Source of the DNA: Physcomitrium patens
Taxonomy: Eukaryota; Streptophyta; Bryopsida; Funariales; Funariaceae
Reading direction: 5' to 3'
Assembly (NCBI RefSeq): GCF_000002425.4
Contig: NC_037272.1
Span: 13,094,174-13,158,173, forward strand
Length of the DNA: 64,000 bases
This document shows positions 46,414 through 58,355 of this stretch, piece after piece. The translations under genes and the position numbers were made by a program. Position 1 is the stretch's first letter, and every line of letters begins with the position of its first letter. The notes under the pieces were generated by a model. The model was not told the DNA's origin. It was given only the letters and a program-made list of their open reading frames with translations, and did not search any database.

Positions 46414-46426
46414 TTACCCCCCCTTC
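46414..46426 (-). promoter_or_regulatory. Polypurine tract of chromovirus E
   Basis: Reads AAGGGGGGGTAA on the element strand, directly against the 3' LTR. Confidence 0.8.
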
Positions 46427-46454
46427 TAGAGACGAGTTCCACGAGGAGCGGTCA

Positions 46455-46877
46455 TCATATGTTGAGGAAATCTATGATGCGACGAATTGTATTCGCCACA
46501 TACTCTGATCTCTGTTCTCTTCGAAGATGATTGATAGGGCCTCTCAACCATCGGTAGTGTCCCATACCAGGGCGGGAAGACCACCCAGTTATTTGATCAT
46601 TATTGAGGCCTTCATAACTTCCTTCAAATAGAATATTCAGAACACCATCAGGAGTTGTTCCTACCTCTAGCAAAATCACCAAACATCGGGAGTCTCTTCC
46701 CAAATCGTGATACCAAACACGTTGTATCTCACCATCTGTTCGAGGAAGAACATGTCATTCTTGAAGATCTTGATCTCGATTGCGTCGTCTTGAAGGTTGT
46801 GACAATCGTAATGTCTCGTCCGGCAGGTCAGCAAACGAAGGTTCTTGAGTTGAATCCGCTGGTTGTTGGCTCTCCAT
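46455..46877 (-). pseudogene. Third ORF of chromovirus E (140 codons, one stop)
   Basis: Frame from ATG 46877 (MESQQPADS; an in-frame TAG lies just before it, so the start is fixed) to TGA 46455-46457. It lies 94 bp after the pol stop and about 30 bp before the polypurine tract. Single defect: a TGA at about codon 42, which is CGA in D. The product would be about 140 residues: Ser/Thr/Pro/Glu-rich first 30, basic SQPSRRRNRDQ, then VWYHDLGRDSRCLVILLEVG, a central part with ILFEGSYEGLNNDQ, the motif GHYRWLRGPINHL and a helix ending RIIDFLNI. No known domain is recognised. Conserved in D, in the divergent F and in a relic at 53395. A separate 3' ORF suggests expression from a spliced or subgenomic RNA. 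Confidence 0.75.
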
Positions 46878-46971
46878 CTAATTAGCATCACAAATGTAAA
46901 GAAGTTACAAACAAGGATAGGAAATTGAATGTTATCTTGCCTCAATCTTGTCTCTTTTATAAGAGAGATTT

Positions 46972-49900
46972 TCATCTTGGTTTTGATGGATGTCGTTGAT
47001 GAAAAACTTTGACTTTAGCTGATGCATTTGCTAGATTCCTGGATGGCTCCCATGTGCGTTCACTAATATCATATCCGCGCCAATGAACAAGATATTCCAG
47101 CTTATTTCGGCGCCGCCTTGAGTCTAATATTTCTTCCACCTCAAATTCTTCATTATTATCTACTTCTATAGGAGGTGGTGGCATTTGTCTTCTTCCTTGT
47201 ATATCCACTGTCTTATATGGTTCAAGAAGAGATACGTGGAATACAGGATGGATCTTCATTGACTCAGGTAGATGTAACCGATATGCAACTGGGTTGATCT
47301 GTTCAGAAACAGAAAAGGGGCCAAGCCTACGATAGTCCAACTTGTCACAAGGTCGAGTAGTCTTGATATTGCGACGAAGTAGCCATACCTTATCACCCAC
47401 GTTGATTTGTGGTTGCTCCTTACGATATAGATCTGCGTTTATCTTTTGTCGTTCTTGAGCTTCCTTCAATTGTGTCTTCATTATTGCATGTAACTCTGAC
47501 AACCGATTTGCCATATCTTCTGCTGCACGATTATCAACTTTTAAAAAATCAAAAGTATCAAGTCGTGGATGATAGCCATAATTGGCAAAGAAAGGTGTTT
47601 GTTGCGTGGAAGAATGTACCGTATTATTATAAGCAAACTCTGCCAATGGCAGAAGGATTGTCTAATCATCTTGTTGGTAGTTGATAGTACACCTTAAATA
47701 TTGCTCCAAGACTTGGTTTACGCGCTCTGTTTGTCCATCAGTTTGAGGATGGAAAGCCGAAGATAGCTTTATGTCCACTTTTAAAATCTTGAAAAGGGTC
47801 CTCCAAAATCTTGACACAAATTGAGTTCCCCTATCCGATATGATATCTTTAGGTAATCCATGATAGCGATAGATATTATCAATGAAAAGCTTAGCTGTTT
47901 CTTCACCTGTGATAGATTTTGTACATGGCACAAAATGTGCCATCTTGGTGAAACGATCTACTATCACAAATATAGAATCATAAGATCTTGAGCTTGGAAG
48001 ATCTGTGATGAAATCCATAGAAACAGAAGACCATGGTTGTTCTGGTATAGGTAATGGCTGAAGAAGTCCGTAAGGTCGATGACGAGGAATTTTTGATCTT
48101 GAACAAATATCACATGATTGTACAAAGTCTTTGACTGACTTCCACATTTGTGGCCACCAAAAATCTCTTGATATGAGTTCTAAAGTCTTATTATATCCAA
48201 AGTGCCCTGCTGTTGGAAAGTCATGACGTGCTTGAAGAACACGTAAACGTGCTTCTCCTTCTGGAACATATAGGCGTCCTTCAAAATATAATAGATTATT
48301 CTTGAACTCAAACTTAGAAGGATCATGAGACTTGGAAGAATTATTCTCGATATCATAAACAAGAGGGTCTGAGGACATACTGGACTGGATTTGCTTGAGA
48401 AAAGTTGAATCAACAGTCAATGTTGATTTCATTGCTCGGAGATGAAATTGCTCCGGTTTCAAGAGGATCGTTCTTTGTTGCTCAAAAACTGCATCTCCTT
48501 CTTTTGGTGCAAAATAAGAACGTCTAGATAGGGCATCGGATAAACCTTGTTGTTTTCCTGGCCGATAAGTGATAATGAACTCGAATCTTGACAAAGACAT
48601 ACTCCAACGAGCTTGACGACGATTCAACACGCGTGCTGACATAAAATACTCGAGGTTCTTGTGATCTGTATACACAGTGACTGGACTAGAAGCGCCTTCT
48701 AGATAATGACGCCATTCTTGAAAGGAATCCACGATCGCAAGAAGTTCTTTATCGTGGATCTCATAATTGATCTCGGCTGCTGAGAATTTTCTTGAATGAA
48801 AAGCTATCGGATGAAGTTTGTCATCTGTTTCCATTTGTGATAAAACTACACCCAAGGCAAAATCTGATGCATTTGTTTCCATAAAAAATGCCTTGGAAAA
48901 GTCAACACGATACAAGACTGGTGCAGAGACAAACGATGTCTTCAAGGCTTCAAATGCTGCTTCCGCTTCTTGATTCCATTGAAATTTATCTTTACTAGTC
49001 AAGCGTGTAAGTGGAGCTGCAACTCGTGAAAAATCTTTGATGAAGATTCGATAGTAATTGGCAAATCCCAAGAAACATTGGACATCTCTTACTGTCCTTG
49101 GAATCTTCCAATCCATGATTGTTTGGACTTTCTTAGAATCCATCATGAGACCATCATTTGAAATGATGTATCCTAAAAAGTCAACTTGAGTAGTGTGAAA
49201 TATACACTTTTCCATCTTGGCGTACAATCCTGCATCTCTAAGTTTTTATAATACTTGACGAACATGTATTTCATGTTCTTCGACGTTCTTAGAATAGATC
49301 AGGATATCGTCTAAATAGCAGACGACAAAATTATCTAAGAATTCACGAAATACATCATTCATGAGATGTTGAAAAGCAGCTGGTGCATTCGTGAGTCCAA
49401 AGGGCATGACATTATATTCGAAATGTCCATACCTGGTTCGAAACGCAGTCTTCCATTCATCTCCTTCTTTGATCCGTGCTAGATTATATGCTCCTCTTAG
49501 ATCTATTTTTGTATAGATCTTAGCTTGATTCAACTGGTCAAGGAGTCCTGATATCAAAGGTAATGGATACCTGTTCTTGATTGTGATCTTGTTGAGTCCT
49601 CGATAATCAACACACATTCGTAAAGATCCATCTTTTTTCTTTACGAATAAAATTGGAGCTCCTGCTAGAGATTTTGAATGGCGTATGAAATTCTTCGCTA
49701 AATTCTCGTCAATATATGTCTTGAGTTCAGCCATCTCATCTTGCGATAAATTGTAAATTGGTCCAAATGGTGGCTGAGTTCCTTCCTTGAGGTCGATTGA
49801 ACAATCATATGGACGATGCTCAGGAAGAATATCTGCATTCTTTTTCTCAAAAACGTCTTGATACTCCTGATATTGACTTGGAATGCCACTTGAAGTCTTT

Positions 49901-50491
49901 ACGTTTTCAGAAATATGTGCAGCATAAATAGCAAAAGTTGATCCTTCTTTTGCTGCGTGTATAAATGCTTTTGCACCTATCAGTACGGGTTTTACTGTAC
50001 TAGACTTATAATTTTTTACTTGGTTTGTAGAACTATTAATAACACTTTTGGAAAAGTCAAGTTTACGCGAATTCCAATCTATTCGAGGGTTATATTTTTC
50101 TAGCCAGGATAAATCTAAAATAACTGGATTGGACGGGGATTTAATTATGTTAAAAGCTATGTAGCTATCATGACCGTCTATTGTTACTTTTATAGGATGA
50201 GTTTCATGAGTGACATCTCCAGAAGACAAGGGACGACCATCTATGACTTCTACATGTACTGGTTTAGGTTTCTGTACAAAGGGTATTTTACGACTTTTAA
50301 CAAATTGTTCATCTAAAAAACATGCTGAGGCTCCCGAATCTAATAAAGCAGAGGCTTTGTAATTCTTAGGTCCTAAATATAAGTCTATTATAAAACAAGG
50401 AGAGGGTTCTGAGGAGAGGATAGGACCTTCATTAGGAATTGTACAAGGTTCCAGCTGCACGGTCCCTATTGTAGCTAGACGAATCCGTTTT
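46972..50491 (-). pseudogene. Chromovirus E pol (two nonsense changes)
   Basis: One frame, -1 relative to gag, broken only by TAA at 49246-49248 (CAA in D) and TAG at 47662-47664 (TGG in D). Order from 50460: protease (LLDSGASAC, about residues 39-47 of this stretch), RT with YLDD at 49306-49317, RNase H (METNASDFALG, where D has METDASDFALG; TDHKNLEYF), integrase zinc domain (HDFPTAGHF ... CDICSRSK), DDE core (MDFITDLP, SDRGTQF, FHPQTDGQTE), GPF module (RLGPFSV) and chromodomain (FEVEEILDSR, YLVHWRGYD) ending KPR-stop at 46972. Chromodomain keeps the Phe, Trp and Tyr positions of a methyl-lysine cage. RNase H Asp-to-Asn is another G-to-A change. Confidence 0.95.
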
Positions 50492-51470
50492 CTGACATGT
50501 TGTCTTCTTTGACCGTCGTACCCCTCATTTTATAGTTGCGTCGTTTCTTTGGACAATGTTGAGCAGTGTGCTTAGGTTCTCCGCAATATAAACATAATCC
50601 TTCTTGACGACGACAAATCTTTTCTTGCTCAGTTAGAGGTTTAAAACGTACCGCGTCAATTTGCATGTCTTCTACTTCCAAATGTACGTTTGGCAAAGAT
50701 GTTGATGTTGCCATTGAGTAATAACGTTGAGGTTCCTGTGAATGATTCTCAGATCGAAATTCAAAAAGTCGATTATCACATTTTACCGCAAAATCGATTG
50801 CTTGACTCAAAGTTTGAGGATCAGGTAAGTTGAGCATCAATTTCTTTACTTCGTATTGCAATCCATAAAGAAATTGACTGATGAGTGCAGCATCATCCCA
50901 CTTGATGTCAATTGCAAGTTGTCGAAATTGTGAAGCATATACTGTTACTGAGCGATTTCTTTGTGGCAAAATTCGGATCTTATTTGTTGCAACACGAGTT
51001 GCATCATGTTCACCATACATAGATCGAAACTCCGCCAAAAAAGCTTCCAAATTGTCCAATATTGGATTTCGTTGTTCAAGAAAAGACGAAAACCACGATA
51101 ATGCAGAACCAGAAAGTAGAGTGCCAATAAACCTGACTTGTGATCCTGGAGTTGGATAGCTTTGCGGTTGAAGTTCAATTGCCAATTGTACTTGATTGAT
51201 GAACCCTCGAAACTTTGATCTCGTACCATCAAATTTCTCAGGTAAGGCAATTCTTGGTTCTCTAGTGCTTATAGGGTGTTGTACAATTGGAGAAGGAACG
51301 TGATTTGTTGTAGATGTTGAAGCAGCTCCGATCAGCTCTATATCTCCACTTTCTGCTATTCTTGTTCTTTCCTATGTTGGTGAATTGAGTTGATGCATCG
51401 CAAGCATTAACTCCCTCATTTGCTCTTGCATTTGTGCCATTGCACTCTTCATTTCAACAAGCTCTGCCAT
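50475..51470 (-). pseudogene. Chromovirus E gag (one early nonsense change)
   Basis: ATG at 51470 (MAELVEMKS), 331 codons to TAG 50475-50477. Residues 1-30 form a Met/Gln/Glu helix. A capsid-like domain follows (EKFDGTRSKFRGFINQ, LLSGSALSWFSSFLE, LEAFLAEFRSMYGEHD), closely resembling Sushi-type elements and the domesticated PEG10/RTL gag. One CCHC knuckle ([14 protein letters not shown], about 50560-50605) is intact. The only defect before the end is TAG at codon 33 (51372-51374), where B has CAA. The terminal TAG itself is CAA or CAG in B and D, so gag was originally a few codons longer. Confidence 0.9.
50487..50493 (-). promoter_or_regulatory. Possible degenerate -1 frameshift heptamer
   Basis: AGAAAAC in gag register A GAA AAC, four codons before the gag stop, at the point where pol is open in the -1 frame. 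Same heptamer and register in D. Confidence 0.3.
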
Positions 51471-51650
51471 AATGACACTAAGAAGAAAAATTTGTTTGAT
51501 ATTGCTCAAGACAAAAGAAAAGAAAGACTTGATAACAAAGAAGATACTAAGAACAATATCAGTTTAGAAGTGGGTAATCCGCAAACTTCTAATACGCTTA
51601 TGTCTTGTCAAGAGAAAGGGGTAATCCACTCTTACTCAAGAAAAAACAAA

Positions 51651-51662
51651 GCTCTGATATTG
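51651..51662 (-). promoter_or_regulatory. Primer-binding site of chromovirus E, iMet-tRNA-like
   Basis: Reads CAATATCAGAGC on the element strand; nine contiguous bases match the iMet site TGGTATCAGAGC and two of three differences are G-to-A. Gap to the LTR is 20 nt, the same as in B. Confidence 0.55.
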
Positions 51663-51682
51663 TAAGTGTACTCTTGTCAATC

Positions 51683-52234
51683 TGTCAAGGACAAAGACTC
51701 GATGAGGGAAAATATACACCAAAAGGCTATCTCGATATAATAAGTCAAAATATAAACAAGTAGGTATATTAAAAGGAAACTGGAAAGGCTATTGCCACAA
51801 GAGAAGAAACTAAAGACTCTTGAACCTGGACTAGAAGCAAGAAAGGAGTTGACAAGAGTAAAGAAGCCTTCACTCTTGTCTCTATATATACTATCTAACT
51901 AGGGGCTACGTGGCGACGTTCTATAGGACCTCCAATATGTGTTGACTTTGTAGGACACATGCCTTGACTTACAAGGCAAGTTTTTCTACGTGTGGGCCAC
52001 ATAGTTAGCTTGATCTTCAAGCTAACAACATGTGTGGCACATGGCCAACTTGTTGACCACGTTTCTAATCCAAAAAGTCAATTAAAGACACCTATGAAGT
52101 CAAAGCAGTGTCTAAGAAGTTTCTAGGAAGCTTCTATATTAAATATTATAGAATTAACTTACTTTTATCTACTTTTACTTACTTCTACCTATTTCTATAT
52201 GTAATTATTAGCTTACATGATTATGGCCGTGACA
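51683..52234 (-). repeat. 5' LTR of chromovirus E (552 bp)
   Basis: Same length as the 3' LTR; three transitions by direct comparison (in the hairpin arm, near 52077 and near 52115). Confidence 0.95.
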
Positions 52235-52239
52235 TGGTC

Positions 52240-53397
52240 TTAGCATTAAGTTTTATGTTGCTTCCAATGTAATTTATGTCAAAGACATAAATATGAAGTA
52301 ATCAAAGAATCAATGAACTCTTCTATCACTACAAAAGATTATATAATCACTCAAAGATGGTATAATATTAAACTACAATGGCTATTTTTAAAGACAAGAA
52401 AATTAGGAATTCTTAAATTTAGACTAGAGACAAGAAAAAGTATTGACAAGAGTGAACAAAGCTTCATTCTTGCCTCCATACATATTATTTGACTAAGAAC
52501 TACTTTCAAGGATATAAATGACAAAAATAAAATCTCAATACTTTCTTGTGTCACTTAAAAAGAATAAATATTAACTTAAGATTAATATAATATATATATA
52601 GATATAGATATAGATATTGTCAAAGATAAAAAGACTAGAGATACTTGAAACAAGACTAAAGATTAAAAAGACATTCATAAGAATAAAGAAGACTTCATTC
52701 TTGCTTCCATATATATTATCTAATTATAAGCTACCTAACACCTTTTTATAAGACCTCCAACACATGTCCAACTTATAAGTTATGTATCTAACTTGCAAAA
52801 TAAGTTTCTTATATGTACACCATGTAATATCAAGGATATGAATCTCAAAGAACTAAAAGATCAATAAACTCTTGTGTTACTCCAAAAGATTGGAGAATCA
52901 CTCAAAGATGGTATAATATTAGACTAGAATGGCTATCACTAAAGTTAAGAAGACTAAAAAATCTTGAAACAAGATTAAGGACTAGAAAGGCATAGACAAA
53001 AGTAAAGAAGGATTTTATTTTGCATCCATTTAAGAGCAACATGGCAACTTTCTATACAACCTCCAACACATGTTTAATTTGTGAGATACATGTTTTAACT
53101 TATATGATAAGTTTTCTATATTTGCACTATATCATTAGCTTGTATTATAAACTATCTACATCTCCAATACATAGTCAACTTGTTGGACAAGTTTCTAATC
53201 TATTATTCAATTAAAAAAATATATACAATCAAATACATGTATTTGAAAGCTATAAAGCTTTTGAAAAACTTCACCTTAAGATAATATCAAATCTATCTAT
53301 ATTTATTTTTTACCTAATACTTTTTATTTAAGTAAATATATATGTCTATGATATTATTTTCTTTTTTAGCAATAAATTCTACAAGGAATAGTCATCA
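52240..53397 (-). repeat. Cluster of eroded chromovirus LTR copies
   Basis: Three partial, same-orientation copies of the B/E LTR can be followed: about 52280-52520, 52620-52840 and 52850-53355. Each shows the AGGACTTC-like block, GACAAGAGTGAA-type hairpin arm and ACCTCCAACACATG block. The last reaches the LTR end (TATGTCTATGATATTA). A (TA)n-like stretch lies at about 52590-52616. Confidence 0.55.
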
Positions 53398-53575
53398 TAT
53401 ATTAAAAAAATTTAAAATGTAGCAAATTGTGTTTGCTACATATTCTAATGTATATTTCCAGTAAAAGTGGTTGATATGCCCTCTTAGCCATTGATAGAGT
53501 TATATACCAAGGCAAAAAGACCACCCTATTATTTAATCATTGTTGAGGCTTTGATAACTTCCTTTGAATAAACCA
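53395..53575 (-). pseudogene. Relic third ORF of an old chromovirus
   Basis: Minus-strand remnant next to the old LTR end: FKGSYQSLNND, then WLRGHINHF and EYVANTI in order, ending FFNI-stop, matching the last 60 residues of the third ORF of E. Stops are present. Homology ends at about 53575. Confidence 0.55.
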
Positions 53576-54644
53576 TATGATACTTCTCAAGAAGTCTTTT
53601 ATATACTAATTCCTATTAGATTTTCTATACTAACCATACTTTCATCATTAATACTATTTTTGTTTATATATAGCTTTTCTAACCTAATCTTTTACCTAAA
53701 TATTTATACTTTTCATCTTAATTATATTCTTTTATTTTAATATAGATTATGAATCAATTATTTTAGTATCTTTAGAGAATCTTAAAAGAATCTATTATAT
53801 TTTAGATCTAATAGTATAGGATCCATATACAATATGGATACATTCTTTATTTTGTATAAAATATCATATAAATATTATAGGAATATAAGCATGAATATAA
53901 TATATATATTTAATAATATTATAATCTAGATATAATATAATATGTAAATTTAAAATGTAGTAATTATGTAGGTTTAAAATACAATATGGTATTGAATATA
54001 GAATATGGAGACAAAGATATGCAAAATATAATATTGATATAGACCAAATATAAATATAGTCAAATTCAAGTCTAGTATGGCATACATAAAATCTTATCAT
54101 ATTTGGATATAAGCCATGGAATTGGCCAATTATTGAACAAGCTAGATATAGAGCTAATATTTGTTGTCAAACCAAAGGTGTGGTTAATAAGAGTCCTTTA
54201 TTGGATCCCATTTTGTTTTTTAATTTTTTTCTTTTTTTTATTTTTTTCTTTTTTTTCTTCTTCTAATTAAGACCTCCACAATAGGCAGCTAGTCTTCTAC
54301 TCTAATTTTTGTACCTAGATTATGGATATTAGCAAAAGTTCTAGAAAATCTATCTTTTATTTTTTCGTATTAAATAGAATTTTGAATAGTAGAAGTAAAT
54401 TAACTGTGTGTTTTCTTTGTTTTTTAGCGATAATTTTTTCTTATTATGAATCCACCATAATAAAATAGTGTGTAGCAAGAGCCACATTAGTGCAAAGATC
54501 TTCTTCAATGATTGGCTACATTTCATCTTTTCCTTTGGTTTATGTAGTGCAATGGTGTTGTTTTGGTAGCTTTGTGTAGTATTGAGTATCAACATTGTAT
54601 TTTTTTTATTTTTTTATTTTCTATTGGCAGATCAAAGATAGTAT
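53576..54644. other. AT-rich DNA, nothing recognised
   Basis: Dense ATATA-type sequence and a pyrimidine tract at about 54215-54260; no open frame or element end. Confidence 0.5.
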
Positions 54645-56216
54645 TGTATAATAACACATTAAGTAAAAGAAGAAAGAAAATATTTTATAATAGAAGAGCC
54701 TAATTAAAAAGATATAATAAAAAAATATAAATAAAAGATAAGTAGGTAGTAAAATCTTATAATATTAAAAATGTCTGTTATTAAAATGATTTCTATTCAC
54801 TTTATATCTTCACTTTTAAAAAAAGTAGATTGAAAAAATAAAGAATATAAACATATGAAAGAAAGAATCAAGAATCGATTTTAGCAAAAATTATCTCAAG
54901 AAAAAAAGAATTGATATTTAAAGAAGAAAATTTGCCAATTAGGATTGAAATCAGATCCTAAGGCACAAATTCAAGAACCTACACTATCTTTGAGATTATT
55001 TTTTTAAATTAGAGAGTAAAATTTAAATTAAGTTATAAAGCATGTGCATAGATGAAAATTTTATAGTTTATTTTTATACTTATAATAAATGTGTGTAACA
55101 AAAATTCGGCATTTAGATTAAAGAGTATAAGTTTTTTTGTGGATTATGGTCTTAAATAACTGAAATTTAGGATCAAAAAGGGATTTTGCAGTCTAACAAT
55201 ATTTGCCAATTTGATTGAAGCAAATTTTTTTCAAAGCAATGTAAACTTGAATAGCTACATACAATCAAAATTTTGGACCAATTGAATGATTCATCAAGAA
55301 GAAATCTTTGTTAAAAGATCAGTGTTCAAGTTGGAGAGGGAGGGTGGCTAATAACTAAGAGGTTTTGGAAACTTTCTTGGAATTAATATGTGCAATCTTC
55401 TTCAAATGTTTTGTGCTTGTTGCTAACTTAGTTATTAGAGAATTAGCAAATTTTGAGTCAAAATCAATAATTCAAGCATTAATTATTAAATTTTCAATTT
55501 TCTATAGGATTTATTAAGAATTTATATAAAATTTAGGATTTAATTAAGAATTAATTAAGTTTAATTTAAGGTCTAAAATTTGATTAAGATTTTATTTGGA
55601 TTTGATTTAAGATTTGATCAAGGATTATAATTTATGATTTAATTGGAATTTATTTAGGATTTGATTAAGCTTGATTAGGATTTAATTAGGATTTAGTATT
55701 TGATTATGATTTGATTAAAATAATTTAGGATTTAATCAAAATTTGATTAAGATTTAATTATAATTTTTTAGTATTTGGTTTACGATTTGATTAGGATTTA
55801 GAATTTGAATAGGATTTGATTAGGATTTAATTAGTATTTGGTTAGAATTTTATTAGAATTTAGTAAGATTGATTTAAGATTTGAATAGGATCGGTTTACA
55901 ATTTTATTAGGATTTTTTAAGGATTACATTAGGATTTGATTAGAATTCAATTCAATATCTATTTTTGATATATATTTTTGATTTATATATAATATATATT
56001 TTATTAATATTAATTTATTATTTCTCTTTGTTTCTTATATAAATACTTGAAACTTCTTTTGGATTTAATTAAAGATTGATTAACATTGTTATAATTTAAT
56101 TCAATTTTTTTAAATATTTTATTAAGATTTTTAAGATTATCTTGTTGTAAGTTCCATTTTTCTTCTACAATTAAGTATATAGTGCATTCTCTAGCAAAAC
56201 TTCACGTAATACAACA
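54645..56216 (+). repeat. A1-type LTR, old eroded copy (about 1570 bp)
   Basis: Begins TGTATAATAACACATTAAG, ends CGTAATACAACA. Alignable along its length with 296-1825, including the block near 54890-54970 that corresponds to the GAAATCAGACCCTG part, and the eroded telomere-like array at 55500-55940. Flanking 4-bp duplicates are not recognisable. Confidence 0.65.
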
Positions 56217-57139
56217 AAATTAGTGATTCAAGGTATATTGTCTTAGTCGTCTCTAGCCAACATGATAGGTACATTGGTTGTGTTGGTATCATAGAAGTAG
56301 TGTATCAAAATGCATCATGTTGAATTGATGACTTTTATATTAGAAGTTGATTTTGATTTTGATTTTGATTTTTTTTTTTATTGTTAATTATCAAGGAAGT
56401 AATAATCATGCTCAATATCAATTTATATTTAAGTTGACTTTTTGTATCAAAGGTGCTCCAAGTTTAACTAGGAAGTTGCAGCTTGGATTTGCATTCTTGG
56501 TTGTGGTTTAAGATTTTTGAAATTAGTTGATTGATTATGGCGGATCATGAATTATAGTTTGGCTAAAGGGTTTCAAAATTCTTAGCTTGCATTGTATTAC
56601 AATTGTGAGGTTCAATGCCAAGTCTACTTGATAAACATCTAGAGAATTCCTAAGCTTGTAAATTACACAAAGAGCTAATATTTCCCTTTAAAGCTTGATC
56701 TGATATCAAATTTGAAATACCACTACATGAAGTCGAAAGTATTTAAGGTGAATTTTTTTGAGAAGAGGGTGATGTGATGAATTAGTTTCAAGCAATAGCA
56801 ATTCAAAGATAAGTTTTGATTGTAAGTTTTTAGCAAAAGTGGAGCAATAGCAATCGAGAAAAAATAATTTAAGCTTTTTGATGATGCAATGAAGGCAATG
56901 TAAGAATCACATTATCTCAGTTCAAGCCTTGTTGCCGATGGATGTATCTACTTCACTAGAGGATATTGCTAAGGGGATATTTGTTAGCATTTTAGAACAT
57001 TGAAGTATGAAGATGAATCTAAGTGCTCAACATTGGAATGAAGCTTTGAAGAAAATAAGAAGTGGAGGATCCAACCATTCTTTAGCAAATTCATCAAGTA
57101 TCTTCTCACATTCTATGAGATTTATAAAAGACAATTGTG
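56217..57139. other. Unclassified sequence after the old A LTR
   Basis: TGGTATCATAGA at about 56283-56294 resembles an iMet primer site, so an internal region of an element may begin here, but no gag or pol motif can be read. Otherwise nothing is recognised. Confidence 0.3.
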
Positions 57140-58090
57140 TGTAGGCAACTAAGTCAAATTAAAAATAATTTAAGATAAGCAATTAGGATAGATATTAGAT
57201 TAGATTTTGATGAATTATTCGAATGAAAATTGACAATGAAATTAAATTTTATTAGATGAAAAATTATGTGGATGAAATTAAGTCAAATTGGATAAATTTT
57301 AGTAATTAAAAATTTATTTTAAATAGATGAATTTTTATTTATAAATGATAAATTATTTTTGAATGAAAATTCATTTATAAATAAAAATTTATTAAAAAAT
57401 AAAAATTTATTCTTGAATGAAGTTTTAAATTTGGATGATAATTAATACTAAAAAAGATTAAGATTAAAATCACATATGATTAAAATTAAAATTATATAAT
57501 TTATTTTCTTTAAATTTATGGTCTTTTGAATTATTTAAGTGGTTGCATTATGGTGTTGTGAATGTGAGAATATACTATTTGATCAATTAGGAAGCTTAAT
57601 AATTCTAAAGTAAGAAATAAAATAACTTTTTAGCTAATTAATTCACAAGTTAGTAGTAGTTGTGAGTTAGAAAAAATCACCTATTAGAAGGTTTTATCTA
57701 ATTTATAATTTAAGAGTTATTAAAAGTATTAGATATAAATCAAATGCTAATAAGATTTTGTTAGAAAACTTAAATAATTAAAATCATTGTGAGTTGGATT
57801 TAACTTCTTACTGATAGGAGTTTATTTTAATTCATAGTTATATGCATTTGCCAAAAGTGAGGTGGTTCTAATAAGCTTAGAAGATAATTAGGAGTTTATT
57901 TTACTTAGTATTTGTATGCAAAATTACTAAGTAGAAAATTCATGCTTGAGTCATCATTCTCCTTCTTTGTATTTTTTTTGAAGATCTTTTTCTTGTAATA
58001 GAAGGATTTCATTACACCTTCTACGTCTTGTATCATTTCTTTGTATCCTTGTAATTTTTATGTTAAGGGTCACTCTCTATTAGTAGAAAG
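57140..58090 (+). repeat. K-type AT-rich dispersed repeat, copy 2
   Basis: GATGAATTT-rich stretch followed by a GTGAGTTAGA...CTTACTGATAGGAGTTTATTTTA-like block and a thymine-rich end, in the same order as 13830-14520. Two near-copies of a GGATTTCATTACACC-like block near 58005 and 58090 form a small duplication. Confidence 0.35.
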
Positions 58091-58324
58091 ATTTAATCAC
58101 CCCCTCCACTTTTTATATCCCTTCTCTTCAAGAGAGTAGTGTAGAAAGAAGCTCAACAAGGGATTTAAGAGAATCTTTTATTTATAAGAGAAGAAAAAGA
58201 ATTCAAGAAAAAAAAGTAGATAATAAAAGATAGATAGGAGAAGTTTAAAAATAAATAAGTAAATAAAGAAGAAAAGACCAACAATCCTAATGTCATAATC
58301 CGAGATAAGTACTTCTTCAATAGA

Positions 58325-58355
<31 letters not shown>

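Larger units (their letters stand above)
45862..52234 (-). mobile_element. Chromovirus E, full-length young copy
   Basis: 6373 bp, flanked by perfect TGGTC duplications (45857-45861, 52235-52239). Two 552-bp LTRs differ at three positions, all transitions. Internal order on the minus strand: primer site, gag, pol with chromodomain, third ORF, polypurine tract. Gag, pol and the third ORF carry a few stops explained by single C-to-T or G-to-A changes, so it is structurally complete but not coding-competent. It is the best reference for the family. Confidence 0.95.
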
